Shown: positions 44,546 through 54,618, numbered from the stretch's first letter. The stretch: DNA of 64,000 nucleotides from Providencia alcalifaciens DSM 30120 (GCF_000173415.1 NZ_ABXW01000045.1:1-64000); one strand, 5' to 3'. Notes: generated by a model from the letters alone, not told the origin. Translations and numbers: made by a program.

Positions 44546-44878
44546 TCATTCTCTAGCATGGTTAATCGTATACTTCGGAATATCGACAACCAGATCTTCA
44601 TCCGCCACTAATGCTTGGCAGCTTAAACGGCTTTCCGGCTCTAGACCCCAAGCTTTGTCTAGCATGTCATCTTCGAGTTCACTGCTCTCTTCAAGTGAGT
44701 CGAATCCTTCACGCACGATGCAGTGACAAGTTGTACATGCACAGGACTTTTCGCAGGCGTGGTCAATTTCAATTCCATTGCGCAGTGCTACGTCTAAAAT
44801 AGATTCGCCCTCTTGTGCTTCAACGACAGCACCTTCCGGACATAACGTACTATGAGGTAAAAAAACGATTTTAGGCAT
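44546..44878 (-). CDS. fdx: ISC system 2Fe-2S ferredoxin
   Basis: Fdx (110 aa) supplies electrons for Fe-S cluster assembly. The cluster cysteines appear as [10 protein letters not shown] and a later C in RLSCQALVA. Length matches E. coli Fdx (111 aa). Two bases separate it from hscA. Confidence 0.97.
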   Translation of the reverse strand: MPKIVFLPHSTLCPEGAVVEAQEGESILDVALRNGIEIDHACEKSCACTTCHCIVREGFDSLEESSELEDDMLDKAWGLEPESRLSCQALVADEDLVVDIPKYTINHARE

Positions 44879-44880
44879 AA

Positions 44881-46731
44881 TTATATCTCATCCACAGAAT
44901 GGCCAGACAACGCCTGACGAATAGAAGCATCCATTCGGCGAGCGGCAAATTCTTGGGATTTCTTATCCAGTTGTTTAATTGCATTTTCAATAACAGTAGG
45001 GTCTGTGCCTTCTACTGCTTGGATTAACTCATTGACTGCATTATCAATTTCTAACTCTTCGGTTGGAGTCAGTAAATGTGCATCTTGCTCTAATGCAGTC
45101 GTTAAACTTTCAAGCACTCTTGCCGCTTCAACTTTTTGCTCCGCTAAGCGGCGCGCATTCAAATCCTCTTGCGCGTTAGTCATTGAATCTTTAATCATGG
45201 TTGAAATTTCAGTATCAGTTAAACCGTAAGAGGGTTTAACTTGAATCGATGCTGCTACACCCGTGGATTTCTCCATCGCACTCACGCTGAGTAAGCCATC
45301 TGCATCAACTTGGAATGTGACACGAATATGAGCCCCACCCGCTGCCATTGGCGGAATATCTCGCAGAGTAAAACGGGCTAATGACCGGCAGTCTGCCACC
45401 ATTTCACGTTCACCTTGTACTACGTGAACGCTCATCGCGGTTTGCCCATCTTTAAAGGTTGTAAATTCTTGCGCGCGAGCCACAGGGATCGTGGTATTTC
45501 GTGGGATCACTTTTTCCACTAAGCCGCCCATCGTTTCCAAACCTAATGAAAGTGGGATGACATCTAATAGCAGCATTTCGCTATCAGGTTTATTACCCAC
45601 TAAAATATCAGCTTGAATTGCAGCCCCAATTGCCACAACTTTATCTGGATCGATAGAGGTTAATGGCGTACGACCAAAAAATTCGCCCACTTTGTTACGA
45701 ACTAATGGGACGCGAGTTGAACCGCCAACCATCACGACATTCAGAACATCACTGTTTTCCACTCCCGCATCTTTTAATGCACGGCGACATGCCATTAAGG
45801 TGCGCTTTACATGAGTTTCAATCAATGACTCAAAGGTTTCACGGCTGATGTTACCTTGCCAGTTTGGCAGTGTAATCGTTGCTGAATCAGCATCACTTAA
45901 CGTGATTTTCGTTTCAGTGGCAATGTTCAATAGCTGGCGCGTTAAGTGGTGATCTCCCTGAACAGAAAGTCCCGCTTGCTGTGCAATCCATTGAGCTAGC
46001 ACATGGTCAAAATCATCACCGCCTAAGGCTGTATCTCCACCGGTTGCTAACACTTCAAATACACCACGACTCAAGCGTAAAATTGATACATCAAAGGTAC
46101 CGCCACCTAAATCATAAACCGCGATAACTCCTTCTTGGCCTGAGTCCAAACCATAAGCTATCGCAGCTGCTGTGGGTTCGTTTAATAAACGTAGAACATG
46201 TAATCCCGCTAAACGAGCAGCATCTTTCGTACCTTGGCGCTGCGCATCATCAAAATAAGCTGGAACAGTGATCACGACACCATCCATTTCTCCGCCAAGC
46301 GTTTGCTCTGCTCGCTTTGCTAGCGTTTTTAAAATATCAGCAGAAACTTGAATTGGATCGACTTGCCCGGCAGCCGTTTGGATAAAAGGCAAACCATTTT
46401 CGCTAGCTGTCAGCTGATAAGGTAAATTTGGATAACGAGCTTGAATATCAACCAATGAGCGCCCCATCATTCGTTTTACAGAAATGACAGTGTTCACTGG
46501 GTCTTGCTCAGAAAGTTGTTTTGCTTCCCAGCCGACAATACGATTATCCGTTTGATAGTTCACGATTGAAGGTAGCAGATAACGACCGTGTTCATCGGGT
46601 AACACCGCAGCTTCACCACTACGAACCGTCGCAATCAATGAATGTGTTGTACCAAGATCGATGCCCGCCGCCAATTTACGTTGGTGCGGTGCAGCGGTCA
46701 TTCCCGGTTCACTTATTTGTAATAAAGACAT
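44881..46731 (-). CDS. hscA: Fe-S cluster assembly Hsp70 chaperone HscA
   Basis: HscA (616 aa) is the specialised Hsp70 that helps release clusters from IscU. The nucleotide-binding domain starts with [12 protein letters not shown] and contains [13 protein letters not shown]. The substrate-binding domain begins near residue 390 ([15 protein letters not shown]). Length matches E. coli (616 aa). It lies 12 bases after its J-protein partner gene hscB. Confidence 0.98.
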   Translation of the reverse strand: MSLLQISEPGMTAAPHQRKLAAGIDLGTTHSLIATVRSGEAAVLPDEHGRYLLPSIVNYQTDNRIVGWEAKQLSEQDPVNTVISVKRMMGRSLVDIQARYPNLPYQLTASENGLPFIQTAAGQVDPIQVSADILKTLAKRAEQTLGGEMDGVVITVPAYFDDAQRQGTKDAARLAGLHVLRLLNEPTAAAIAYGLDSGQEGVIAVYDLGGGTFDVSILRLSRGVFEVLATGGDTALGGDDFDHVLAQWIAQQAGLSVQGDHHLTRQLLNIATETKITLSDADSATITLPNWQGNISRETFESLIETHVKRTLMACRRALKDAGVENSDVLNVVMVGGSTRVPLVRNKVGEFFGRTPLTSIDPDKVVAIGAAIQADILVGNKPDSEMLLLDVIPLSLGLETMGGLVEKVIPRNTTIPVARAQEFTTFKDGQTAMSVHVVQGEREMVADCRSLARFTLRDIPPMAAGGAHIRVTFQVDADGLLSVSAMEKSTGVAASIQVKPSYGLTDTEISTMIKDSMTNAQEDLNARRLAEQKVEAARVLESLTTALEQDAHLLTPTEELEIDNAVNELIQAVEGTDPTVIENAIKQLDKKSQEFAARRMDASIRQALSGHSVDEI

Positions 46732-46743
46732 AATCGTTTTCTC

Positions 46744-47265
46744 TTAAAAGTCGTCTAGTAACCGTTCTTCGAGTTGCTCAGCTTGTTGCTGTAACTTATC
46801 GAGAAAACGCAATTTTCGGACGGTATCAGCGGCTTTTTCCCACTGCATAGAGTCGAGTTCAGAGACCATCAAAGCGCTACGAGTCTGTTGCATTTGTTTG
46901 ACGTTTTTCATAAAAACAGACAGCTGCTCAAGAGGTTGAGCACTGTTTTCGATGTTATCTAACTCTTCGCGTAATTCGAGTTGCTCCATCAAAAATGCGG
47001 TGTCATGTAAGGTATGTTGTTCGTTATTAATGTCATAACCTTGCAATAACAGCATATATTCCGCACGTTTTAGCGGATGACGAAGCGATTGATATGCCGC
47101 ATTGATAGTTGCAGCATGCTGAAGTGCCTGCATTTTTTCCTGTTCTGAACAGGTAGCAAAGCGATCGGGGTGATATTGTCGCTGTAATTCTTGAAAGCGA
47201 TGTGTGAGTTGCTCACTATCAATCGCATATTTAGGGGTTAACCCAAAGAGAGTAAAGTAATCCAT
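46744..47265 (-). CDS. hscB: Fe-S cluster assembly J-protein HscB
   Basis: HscB (173 aa) is the co-chaperone that brings IscU to HscA. The J domain holds the HPD motif in YHPDRF near residue 32. The C-terminal three-helix domain binds IscU. Length matches E. coli (171 aa). A 112-base spacer separates it from iscA. Confidence 0.97.
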   Translation of the reverse strand: MDYFTLFGLTPKYAIDSEQLTHRFQELQRQYHPDRFATCSEQEKMQALQHAATINAAYQSLRHPLKRAEYMLLLQGYDINNEQHTLHDTAFLMEQLELREELDNIENSAQPLEQLSVFMKNVKQMQQTRSALMVSELDSMQWEKAADTVRKLRFLDKLQQQAEQLEERLLDDF

Positions 47266-47377
47266 AAGTGCTCAGTTTCTCGAACCGGGTACCAATGTCG
47301 CTAAGTTTTGCTAAAAATCATGTGGTTATTAGCGCTGCATTAGTTACATTGGTCAAAGTCATGCTCATTTAAAGACA

Positions 47378-47701
47378 TTATACGTGAAAACTTTCACCGC
47401 ATCCGCATTCACTGTTAACGTTAGGGTTATTAAATTTAAACCCTTCATTTAAGCCTTCTTTCACAAAATCCAGCTCAGTGCCGTCTAAATAAACCATGCT
47501 TTTGCCATCGACGATGACCTTAACACCCTTATCTTCAAAAACGGTGTCTTCTTCATTAATTACGTCAGCAAATTCAAGCACGTATGCCATTCCTGAGCAA
47601 CCTGAAGTTCTTACACCTAAGCGCAAACCTTCGCCTTTACCACGATTTTTCAAGAACGATTGAATTCGTTGCGCTGCACTTTCTGTAAGAGAAATCGACA
47701 T
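47378..47701 (-). CDS. iscA: Iron-sulfur cluster assembly protein IscA
   Basis: IscA (107 aa) is an A-type carrier that passes Fe-S clusters or iron to client proteins. The three conserved cysteines lie in [10 protein letters not shown] and at the C-terminus in SECGCGESF. The ATG at 47701 gives the E. coli-like start [13 protein letters not shown]; nine more upstream codons are open. The upstream gap to iscU is unusually long and structured (see 47702-47905). Confidence 0.97.
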   Translation of the reverse strand: MSISLTESAAQRIQSFLKNRGKGEGLRLGVRTSGCSGMAYVLEFADVINEEDTVFEDKGVKVIVDGKSMVYLDGTELDFVKEGLNEGFKFNNPNVNSECGCGESFHV

Positions 47702-47716
47702 TGCAAACCTCACTTT

Positions 47717-47760
47717 AGAAACAAACAAGGCAGATGCTAGAAATTATTAGCATCCGCCTT
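47717..47760 (-). terminator. Terminator or attenuator upstream of iscA
   Basis: AAGGCAGATGCTA (47727-47739) and TAGCATCCGCCTT (47748-47760) form a 13-bp stem with one G-T pair and an 8-base loop. On the minus strand TTGTTTGTTT follows. It lies just before the iscA ribosome binding site, so it could limit transcription into iscA-hscBA-fdx-iscX. Confidence 0.7.
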
Positions 47761-47789
47761 CAAATCATCGGTACAACTCATTATATTTA

Positions 47790-47812
47790 AAGTTGCATAA
47801 TAAATACATCTT
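47790..47812. promoter_or_regulatory. NsrR-like operator in the isc operon
   Basis: This 23-base imperfect palindrome, AAGTTGCATA...AAATACATCTT, differs at only three positions from the one upstream of hmp at 54798-54820. Both resemble the published E. coli NsrR motif. A TATAAT lies 5 bases downstream on the minus strand, so NsrR could block an internal promoter. Confidence 0.6.
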
Positions 47813-47905
47813 TAATTAATTTGAGCTTATTTATCAGTAACTGAGCTATATATTTTGTTGTTAATATAATCTAAGAAATAGCTCTTACTTACTGATATTT
47901 ATCTA

Positions 47906-48292
47906 TTATTTGCTTTGGCGTTTGCTTTTATAATCAGCAATAGCAGCTTTAATTGCATCTTCAGCCAGAATTGAACAGTGAATTTTCACTGGTGGTAATT
48001 CTAACTCTTCAGCGATTGCTGTATTTTTGATTGACTCGGCTTCGTCTAAACTTTTGCCTTTCATCCACTCTGTAACCAGTGAACTTGATGCAATCGCAGA
48101 ACCGCAACCATAAGTTTTAAAGCGTGCATCTTCGATAATACCATCATCATTGACTTTAATTTGCAATTTCATGACGTCACCACAAGCAGGTGCACCCACC
48201 ATACCGCTACCCACGCTTGGGTCATTGTTATCAAATGAACCAACGTTACGTGGATTTTCATAATGATCGATAACTTTTTCGCTGTAAGCCAT
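47906..48292 (-). CDS. iscU: Fe-S cluster scaffold protein IscU
   Basis: IscU (128 aa) is the scaffold on which new Fe-S clusters are built. The three cluster cysteines are C37 (GAPACGD), C63 (YGCGSA) and C106 (KIHCS), and the HscA-recognition motif LPPVK is present. Length matches E. coli (128 aa). It follows iscS after 24 bases. Confidence 0.98.
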   Translation of the reverse strand: MAYSEKVIDHYENPRNVGSFDNNDPSVGSGMVGAPACGDVMKLQIKVNDDGIIEDARFKTYGCGSAIASSSLVTEWMKGKSLDEAESIKNTAIAEELELPPVKIHCSILAEDAIKAAIADYKSKRQSK

Positions 48293-48316
48293 TCTTAAAC
48301 TCCTAAAACTGTCTGA

Positions 48317-49531
48317 TTAATGGTGAGACCATTCGATGCTGTTAAGATCCACGCCTGCTTTAAACATATCCCATAAAGGAGACAGCTCGCGTAAATGGCC
48401 GATTGCACCATGAATCTGTTTGATTGCATAGTCAATTTCTTCTTCTGTGGTAAAGCGACCTAAAGAGAAGCGAATTGAGCTATGAGCCAGTTCGTCATTC
48501 ATACCTAAAGCACGCAGCACATAAGAAGGTTCTAAACTTGCAGATGTACAAGCGGAACCAGAGGAAACTGCTAGGTCTTTCAACGACATCATTAATGATT
48601 CACCTTCAACATAGTTGAAGCTGACGTTAAGAATGTGCGGCGCACCATTTTCTAAGTCACCGTTCAGGTAAACTTCTTCGATATCTTTGATACCGTTCCA
48701 TAAACGTAAGCGTAACCCACGCAGACGTTCAGATTCTTGAGCCATTTCTTCTTTAGCGATGCGATACGCTTCGCCCATACCCACGATTTGGTGAACAGGT
48801 AATGTTCCTGAACGCATACCACGTTCATGACCACCGCCGTGTTGCTGCGCTTCTAAACGGATACGCGGTTTACGACGAACATACAGCGCGCCGATACCCA
48901 TTGGTCCGTATAGTTTGTGAGCAGAGAATGACATTAAGTCAACTTTTAATGCTGACAAATCGATAGGTAATTTACCTACACTTTGTGTCGCATCCACATG
49001 GAATACGATACCGCGGCTGCGACATAATTCGCCAATTGCAGCAATATCCTGAACAATACCAATTTCGTTATTCACATGCATGATTGACACTAAAATAGTA
49101 TCTTCACGCATTGCCGCTTCTAACTCTTTCAGGTCGATTAAGCCGTTGCTTTGAGGTGCTAAGTAAGTCACTTCAAAACCTTCGCGCTCTAATTGGCGGC
49201 ATGTATCCAGAACAGCTTTGTGCTCTGTTTTACATGTGATGATGTGCTTGCCTTTCTTCTGATAAAATTGGGCTGCACCTTTGATAGCTAAGTTATCAGA
49301 TTCTGTTGCACCTGATGTGAAAACGATTTCACGCGGATCCGCATTCACTAATTCAGCGATTTGATTACGTGCAATATCTACCGCTTCCTCAGCTTGCCAG
49401 CCGAAACGGTGTGAACGAGATGCTGGGTTACCAAAATTCCCATCCATTGTTAAACATTGCATCATTTTTTCAGCAACGCGTGGGTCAACTGGCGTTGTAG
49501 CTGAATAATCTAGATAAATCGGTAATTTCAT
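48317..49531 (-). CDS. iscS: Cysteine desulfurase IscS
   Basis: IscS (404 aa) is the PLP-dependent desulfurase that takes sulfur from cysteine for Fe-S clusters and tRNA thiolation. The PLP lysine lies in [10 protein letters not shown] and the persulfide cysteine in [15 protein letters not shown]. Length matches E. coli (404 aa). It lies 142 bases downstream of iscR. Confidence 0.98.
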   Translation of the reverse strand: MKLPIYLDYSATTPVDPRVAEKMMQCLTMDGNFGNPASRSHRFGWQAEEAVDIARNQIAELVNADPREIVFTSGATESDNLAIKGAAQFYQKKGKHIITCKTEHKAVLDTCRQLEREGFEVTYLAPQSNGLIDLKELEAAMREDTILVSIMHVNNEIGIVQDIAAIGELCRSRGIVFHVDATQSVGKLPIDLSALKVDLMSFSAHKLYGPMGIGALYVRRKPRIRLEAQQHGGGHERGMRSGTLPVHQIVGMGEAYRIAKEEMAQESERLRGLRLRLWNGIKDIEEVYLNGDLENGAPHILNVSFNYVEGESLMMSLKDLAVSSGSACTSASLEPSYVLRALGMNDELAHSSIRFSLGRFTTEEEIDYAIKQIHGAIGHLRELSPLWDMFKAGVDLNSIEWSHH

Positions 49532-49673
49532 TGCTCACATACTCCAAAGGACAAGACAACTTTGCCTTTAATTTTTTAATGACCCCAAGAGTGGAAACCG
49601 CTATAACTGGGCTTTTTCACTATTTGGTGATCGACTGCAATTTATAATCTATCTTTATGTTAGATACGAACTA

Positions 49674-50171
49674 TTAGGCACGAATATTGATAATGGATTC
49701 TGGCGTAATGCCGTTTAGCATCGTTTTACGCTTTTCATTATCTTGCCTGTCAGCAACATCCATAACCTCTTGATTTTTAACTAATTCATCAAGGCTAATG
49801 CTACTGAGGAAACTTGTAATTCTGTCACTTAGGTCACGCCATAATGCGTGAGTTAAGCAACGGTCACCATTTTGACAACCTTCTTTATTACCCTGACAAC
49901 GAGTCGCATCAACGGATTCATCAACCGCAGCAATTACTTCAGCAACAAAAATTTGGTCTGCGTCACGCCCAAGCAGATAACCACCACCAGGACCGCGCAC
50001 ACTAGAAACTAAATCGTTTTTACGTAAACGAGAGAAGAGTTGCTCAAGATAAGAGAGGGAAATTCCCTGACGTTCAGAAATGTCAGCTAAAGGTACTGGA
50101 CCTGTCTGAGAATGTAACGCGACATCTAACATCGCAGTTACTGCGTAACGCCCTTTAGAAGTGAGTCTCAT
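49674..50171 (-). CDS. iscR: Fe-S cluster regulator IscR
   Basis: IscR (165 aa) is an Rrf2-family repressor that uses a 2Fe-2S cluster to sense cell demand. A winged helix-turn-helix ([23 protein letters not shown]) is followed by the cluster cysteines C92, C99 and C105 and H108. Compared with E. coli (C92, C98, C104), one residue is inserted between the first two cysteines. The ATG at 50171 matches E. coli ([16 protein letters not shown]). It probably represses its own operon through the sites at 50212-50261. Confidence 0.97.
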   Translation of the reverse strand: MRLTSKGRYAVTAMLDVALHSQTGPVPLADISERQGISLSYLEQLFSRLRKNDLVSSVRGPGGGYLLGRDADQIFVAEVIAAVDESVDATRCQGNKEGCQNGDRCLTHALWRDLSDRITSFLSSISLDELVKNQEVMDVADRQDNEKRKTMLNGITPESIINIRA

Positions 50172-50203
50172 AACATAAATACTCCGTGGTAAAATATGCA
50201 ATA

Positions 50204-50232
50204 ATTGTGACATACTTGAGTAATTTGGTCAA
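50204..50232 (-). promoter_or_regulatory. iscR promoter
   Basis: On the minus strand TTGACC (50232-50227) and CACAAT (50209-50204) are separated by 17 bases. The -35 box lies inside the proximal IscR site. This matches the E. coli iscR promoter layout (ATAGTTGACCAA). Confidence 0.8.
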
Positions 50233-50236
50233 CTAT
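50212..50236. promoter_or_regulatory. IscR type 1 binding site, promoter-proximal
   Basis: By eye, 23 of 25 positions match the published type 1 IscR motif (ATA-SYY-GAC-...-STAT). It covers the -35 box of the iscR promoter. Confidence 0.85.
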
Positions 50237-50261
50237 TTACCTGACTAATTTACTCAAGTAT
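50237..50261. promoter_or_regulatory. IscR type 1 binding site, distal
   Basis: A second 25-base site abuts the first, again with 23 of 25 matches to the type 1 motif. Tandem sites are also present upstream of E. coli iscR. Confidence 0.8.
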
Positions 50262-50288
50262 TCTGTTCACTTTACCACAGCATTAACC

Positions 50289-51020
50289 TCATTTTTTCGC
50301 CCATTTTTCCATTGAAGTCAAAATGCCACGAAGAATATGCAACTCTTGAGTTTCTACATGGGCACGGGTAAATAAACGTCGTAGTTTATTCATAATTAAC
50401 CCTGGGTGCGCCTTGCGAATAAAGCCGGATTCATTCAATACGCTTTCAAGATGAACGTAAAAACGCTCTAAATCTTCAGCAGGTGGGTATTCTACCTCAT
50501 CATCCACTGATGTTTGCGTATTTTTTTCAGCAATTGCCAAATACGCCATGCGGATTTCGTAGCTGACCAACTGTACCGCCATCGCCAAGTTCAACGAACC
50601 ATATTCAGGGTTAGTCGGAATATAAAGATGATAATTACATCTTTGCAATTCTTCGTTAGTTAAGCCGACTCTTTCACGACCAAAAACAATGGCAACGGGT
50701 GCATCTTTAGCTTGTTCAACCGATTTTACGCCACATTCACGAGGCTCAACCATTGGCCAAGAAAGCGTACGAGAACGTGCACTGGTGCCAATAACCAGTT
50801 TGCACCCTTCCAGCGCCTCATCGAGAGATTTCACGACTTTGGCATTACCGATAACATCACTCGCTCCCGCTGATAATGCGATAGAGTGAGAATCAGGTTC
50901 AACAAGTGGGTTGACTAAATAAAGGTTTGAAAGCCCCATTGTTTTCATTGCGCGGGCCGTTGAGCCCATATTGCCAGTGTGTGAGGTTTCAACAAGAACG
51001 ATACGGATATTTTCTAGCAT
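50289..51020 (-). CDS. trmJ: tRNA (cytidine/uridine-2'-O-)-methyltransferase TrmJ
   Basis: TrmJ (243 aa) methylates position 32 of several tRNAs with SAM. The SPOUT fold and knot are seen in [35 protein letters not shown] and [21 protein letters not shown]. Length matches E. coli (246 aa). It lies upstream of iscR in the same direction and is divergent from suhB. Confidence 0.97.
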   Translation of the reverse strand: MLENIRIVLVETSHTGNMGSTARAMKTMGLSNLYLVNPLVEPDSHSIALSAGASDVIGNAKVVKSLDEALEGCKLVIGTSARSRTLSWPMVEPRECGVKSVEQAKDAPVAIVFGRERVGLTNEELQRCNYHLYIPTNPEYGSLNLAMAVQLVSYEIRMAYLAIAEKNTQTSVDDEVEYPPAEDLERFYVHLESVLNESGFIRKAHPGLIMNKLRRLFTRAHVETQELHILRGILTSMEKWAKK

Positions 51021-51068
51021 GGTTTATACATTATCATGAAAAATTAATCGCAAGAGTCTAACACAAAA

Positions 51069-51097
51069 TTGCTTATTGTGACGAACATCTATATACT
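51069..51097 (+). promoter_or_regulatory. suhB promoter
   Basis: TTGCTT (51069-51074) and TATACT (51092-51097) are separated by 17 bases, 48 bases before the suhB start codon. The boxes are good but not perfect. Confidence 0.55.
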
Positions 51098-51144
51098 TTG
51101 CGTCTCTTGTTTTTCGTTCTTTAACATCCCAGTGGAAAATACCC

Positions 51145-51948
51145 ATGCATCCGATGCTTAACATCGCCATACGTGCTGCACGTAAGGCTGGTAATTACAT
51201 AGCTAAAAACTATGAAGACCCTCAGAATGTGACTGTAACCCAAAAGGGTTCTAACGATTTCGTCACTAACGTTGACCGAGACGCTGAACAAATCATCGTT
51301 GATATTATTCGTAAATCTTACCCAGACCACACAATCATCACTGAAGAAAGTGGTGAATTATTAGGTAAAGATGATGATATTCAATGGGTAATCGATCCAC
51401 TGGATGGCACCACCAATTTTACAAAACGTCTCCCTCACTTCTCAGTTTCTATCGCTGTACGCGTTAAAGGTCGTACAGAAGTTGCCGCTGTCTATGACCC
51501 AATGCGTAACGAATTATTTACTGCTGTACGCGGTCAAGGCGCTCAAATGAACGGCTACCGTTTACGTATGGCTGAGAAACGTGATCTTGAAGGCGCAGTT
51601 GTTGCAACTGGCTTCCCATTCAAACACAAACAACATGCACCTATCTACATGAATATCATGGGCAAAATGTTTGAACAGTGCGCTGATTTCCGTCGCACAG
51701 GTTCTGCTGCTCTGGATTTATGCTACGTGGCGGCGGGTCGTGTTGATGCTTACTTTGAAATCGGCTTAAAACCATGGGATTTCTTAGGTGGTGAGCTTAT
51801 CATGCGTGAAGCAGGTGGGATCATGACTGACTTCGTTGGTGGTCATAACTATTTAGCATCAGGCAACTTAGTTGCAGGTAGCCCACGCGTTGTTCGCGAT
51901 ATTTTGGCTGCAATGAAAGATGAATTATCTGAAGCGTTAAAACGCTAA
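51145..51948 (+). CDS. suhB: Inositol-1-monophosphatase SuhB
   Basis: SuhB (267 aa) is an inositol monophosphatase that also acts with Nus factors in rRNA transcription and folding. The metal-binding motifs are EESGE, DPLDGTTNF and KPWDFLGG. Length matches E. coli (267 aa). The start codon ATG is preceded by GGAAA. Confidence 0.97.
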   Translation: MHPMLNIAIRAARKAGNYIAKNYEDPQNVTVTQKGSNDFVTNVDRDAEQIIVDIIRKSYPDHTIITEESGELLGKDDDIQWVIDPLDGTTNFTKRLPHFSVSIAVRVKGRTEVAAVYDPMRNELFTAVRGQGAQMNGYRLRMAEKRDLEGAVVATGFPFKHKQHAPIYMNIMGKMFEQCADFRRTGSAALDLCYVAAGRVDAYFEIGLKPWDFLGGELIMREAGGIMTDFVGGHNYLASGNLVAGSPRVVRDILAAMKDELSEALKR

Positions 51949-51972
51949 TTCCCGCAGAATTCAAGACAGATA

Positions 51973-52008
51973 AAAAAGGCGCTAGGTTATAAACCTCAGC
52001 GCCTTTTT
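51973..52008. terminator. Bidirectional terminator between suhB and hcaT
   Basis: AAAAAAGGCGCT and AGCGCCTTTTT pair, and GGTT/AACC extends the stem. A and T runs on both sides allow it to end both convergent genes. Confidence 0.88.
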
Positions 52009-52028
52009 ATCTTTCATAATGTTGTTTG

Positions 52029-53180
52029 TTACGCTTGAACACTCACTTTTGGGCGAATAAATAATGCAGGTACAGCCAACAGCGCCATCAAGTAAAATAC
52101 AACACCATGTTGATCAGGCATGCGTTCATATATATAACCGACCATGATGGTAATCACCGCAAGCCCGCCTCCTGTTGCTAATGCCGAGTATGCACCTTGC
52201 AACGGAATGATTTCATTCTCTTTACGTGCACTGATAAAGCGCATCGCCGCTAAGTGACATACCGTAAACGTGCCGCTATGTAAAACTTGCACGATGATCA
52301 ATACAGGTAGCGCAGTAAATGCCCCCATCATTCCCCACCGAATAATTCCACAAACTGCCGATAATAATAATAAATTTCGAGCGCTCCAGCGGCGGAATAA
52401 ACGGTGACTCAACATAAATACAATAACTTCCGCCACCACACCCAGTGACCATAAATTTCCAATCACCAAATCTGAATAGCCGGCTTCCTTCCAAAACAAA
52501 GAAGCAAAACCATAATATGCGGCATGAGCGCCTTGTAATAATGTCACACAGATGAGAAACATCAGGACGTTTTTATCTGCAATCAGTTGTTTAAATGAGA
52601 CCTTATTAGTGCCTTCTGTTTTAGCTACCCCTGCTGGCATAATGGCAGGTTTTAACATCGCTCCAAATAATAGTGCAGCACAACTAATCACAAGTGCGAC
52701 CATAATTGAAGTATGTCCCCATACTCCCGCAAAATAGCCCATAGAAGATGAGCCAATAATAAAGGCGATGGAGCCCCAAACACGAATTTTGCCGTAGTCA
52801 AATGTGAATTGCTTCTGCCATGTTCCCGCTAATGAGTCCCCCAATGGCACCATCGGTGCAAAAAAGAGGTTAAACCCTATCATGACAAACATTAACCAAG
52901 CCCAGTGAGAGCCGAATGAAAATCCAATTGAAAAAATGAGGGAAAGTGCAGCCAGCAATCGCAAACCATTAATCAACTTCGACGGTTCTTTGACTTGAGG
53001 AGTAATAAACATTGCACCTAAAAAACGCGCCGCGAGCCCTATGCCAAGCAATAACCCGATCATTTCGGCATCAATACCCTCACCTTGCAGCCATACCGAC
53101 CAAAATGGTAGGAAAATACTGTAGGCAAAAAAGTAGGTAAAATAATCAATCGCTAACCAGCGCGTTGATGGGATAACCAT
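52029..53180 (-). CDS. hcaT: MFS transporter of the HcaT family (phenylpropionate uptake)
   Basis: This inner-membrane transporter (383 aa) has about twelve hydrophobic segments and matches E. coli HcaT along its length: STRWLAIDYFTYFFAYSIFLPFWSVWL-type start, LQGAHAAYYGFASLFW and SGTFTVCHLAAMRFI. HcaT is a putative 3-phenylpropionate importer. The ATG at 53180 has GGAGG five bases upstream; a GTG at 53183 is the alternative. The hca degradation genes and csiE are not next to it here, so its real substrate is uncertain. Confidence 0.9.
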   Translation of the reverse strand: MVIPSTRWLAIDYFTYFFAYSIFLPFWSVWLQGEGIDAEMIGLLLGIGLAARFLGAMFITPQVKEPSKLINGLRLLAALSLIFSIGFSFGSHWAWLMFVMIGFNLFFAPMVPLGDSLAGTWQKQFTFDYGKIRVWGSIAFIIGSSSMGYFAGVWGHTSIMVALVISCAALLFGAMLKPAIMPAGVAKTEGTNKVSFKQLIADKNVLMFLICVTLLQGAHAAYYGFASLFWKEAGYSDLVIGNLWSLGVVAEVIVFMLSHRLFRRWSARNLLLLSAVCGIIRWGMMGAFTALPVLIIVQVLHSGTFTVCHLAAMRFISARKENEIIPLQGAYSALATGGGLAVITIMVGYIYERMPDQHGVVFYLMALLAVPALFIRPKVSVQA

Positions 53181-53201
53181 CACTCCTCCCTTTTTTCAAT
53201 G

Positions 53202-53238
53202 CAAAAAACCCGCTTTTACACGATGTAGAAGCGGGTTT
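53202..53238 (-). terminator. Terminator of glyA
   Basis: AACCCGCTT (53208-53216) and AAGCGGGTT (53229-53237) pair perfectly, and TAC/GTA extends the stem. On the minus strand TTTTTTG follows. It lies 21 bases after the glyA stop. Confidence 0.88.
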
Positions 53239-53258
53239 AGATAACTAATCAGTTTAAA

Positions 53259-54512
53259 TTATGCGTAAACTGGGTATTTTTTACAGATAGCTAATACTTT
53301 CTGTTTAACGGCTTCAATGGTCGCTTCGTCATTGAGGTTGTCCAGAATATCACACATCCAGCCAGCTAGCTCGCGAGCATCTGCTTCATTGAAGCCACGA
53401 CGTGTAATTGCAGGAGAACCAATACGAACACCAGAAGTTACAAATGGGCTCTTCGGATCGTTAGGTACGCTGTTTTTGTTCACAGTGATATTTGCGCGAC
53501 CCAATGCAGCATCCGCGTCTTTACCTGTGATGTCTTTGTCAACTAAGTCAACTAAGAACAGGTGGTTTTCAGTACCGCCAGAAACGACTTTAAAGCCGCG
53601 CTGTTGGAAAACTTCCACCATGGCTTTCGCATTTTTAGCGACTTGCTGTTGGTAAGTTTTAAACGCAGGCTCCATCGCTTCTTTCAGTGCTACCGCTTTA
53701 CCCGCGATAACGTGCATCAGAGGACCACCTTGTGAACCTGGGAATACCGCAGAGTTCAGACGTTTATACAGATCTTCATCACCACCTTTAGCCAGGATCA
53801 AACCACCGCGTGGACCTGCTAAAGTTTTGTGTGTTGTCGTCGTGACGACATGAGCATGTGGAACTGGGTTAGGATACACCCCCGCAGCCACCAGACCCGC
53901 AACGTGAGCCATATCAACGAACAGATAAGCACCGATGCTATCAGCGATTTCACGCATTTTTGCCCAATCAACCACACCAGAATACGCGGAGAAACCGCCG
54001 ATGATCATTTTTGGTTGGTGTTTTTTCGCTTGTGCAGCGATATCGTCGTAATCAATTTTACCGCTTTCATCGATACCATAAGGAACGATGTTATACAGCT
54101 TACCGGAGAAGTTGACTGGAGAACCATGAGTTAAGTGACCACCGTGCGCAAGGTTCATACCTAATACAGTGTCGCCTGGTTGCAGAAGTGCCATATAGAC
54201 AGCCGCGTTAGCTTGTGAACCTGAGTGTGGCTGTACGTTTGCGTAATCAGCACCAAATAACTCTTTCGCACGGTCGATAGCTAATTGCTCAACAACGTCA
54301 ACAAATTCACAACCACCGTAATAACGTTTAGTTGGGTAACCTTCCGCATATTTATTGGTCAGCTGAGAGCCTTGAGCTTGCATAACTCGTGGGCTGGTGT
54401 AGTTTTCAGAAGCAATTAATTCAATGTGTTCTTCTTGACGTTGTACTTCTTTTTCCATTGCTTCCCACAGTTGTGGGTCGTAATCTGCAATATTCATTTC
54501 ACGCTTTAACAT
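53259..54512 (-). CDS. glyA: Serine hydroxymethyltransferase
   Basis: GlyA (417 aa) converts serine and tetrahydrofolate to glycine and methylene-tetrahydrofolate, the main source of one-carbon units. The PLP lysine lies in [14 protein letters not shown] near residue 229. The whole protein follows E. coli GlyA (417 aa). The ATG at 54512 gives the E. coli start [12 protein letters not shown], with AGGAG upstream; seven more codons are open. A PurR box lies upstream (54619-54634). Confidence 0.98.
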   Translation of the reverse strand: MLKREMNIADYDPQLWEAMEKEVQRQEEHIELIASENYTSPRVMQAQGSQLTNKYAEGYPTKRYYGGCEFVDVVEQLAIDRAKELFGADYANVQPHSGSQANAAVYMALLQPGDTVLGMNLAHGGHLTHGSPVNFSGKLYNIVPYGIDESGKIDYDDIAAQAKKHQPKMIIGGFSAYSGVVDWAKMREIADSIGAYLFVDMAHVAGLVAAGVYPNPVPHAHVVTTTTHKTLAGPRGGLILAKGGDEDLYKRLNSAVFPGSQGGPLMHVIAGKAVALKEAMEPAFKTYQQQVAKNAKAMVEVFQQRGFKVVSGGTENHLFLVDLVDKDITGKDADAALGRANITVNKNSVPNDPKSPFVTSGVRIGSPAITRRGFNEADARELAGWMCDILDNLNDEATIEAVKQKVLAICKKYPVYA

Positions 54513-54618
54513 TCGCTTCTCCTGCCTCAGCAATTCAATAAGGTAACAATCAATTCAACTTAATGACTGACAGTGTAAACTCTTTTTCGCCATTGAGATA
54601 GCCCCTAAGAAAAAATAT

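Larger units (their letters stand above)
47702..47905 (-). other. Structured iscU-iscA intergenic region
   Basis: These 204 bases separate iscU from iscA, where E. coli has only a few tens. In the direction of transcription they hold a long imperfect inverted repeat (ATCAGTAA at 47833-47840 with TTACTGAT at 47889-47896, and GAGCTAT with ATAGCTC inside), an NsrR-like palindrome (47790-47812), a minus-strand TATAAT (47785-47780) and a terminator-like hairpin (47717-47760). Confidence 0.8.
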
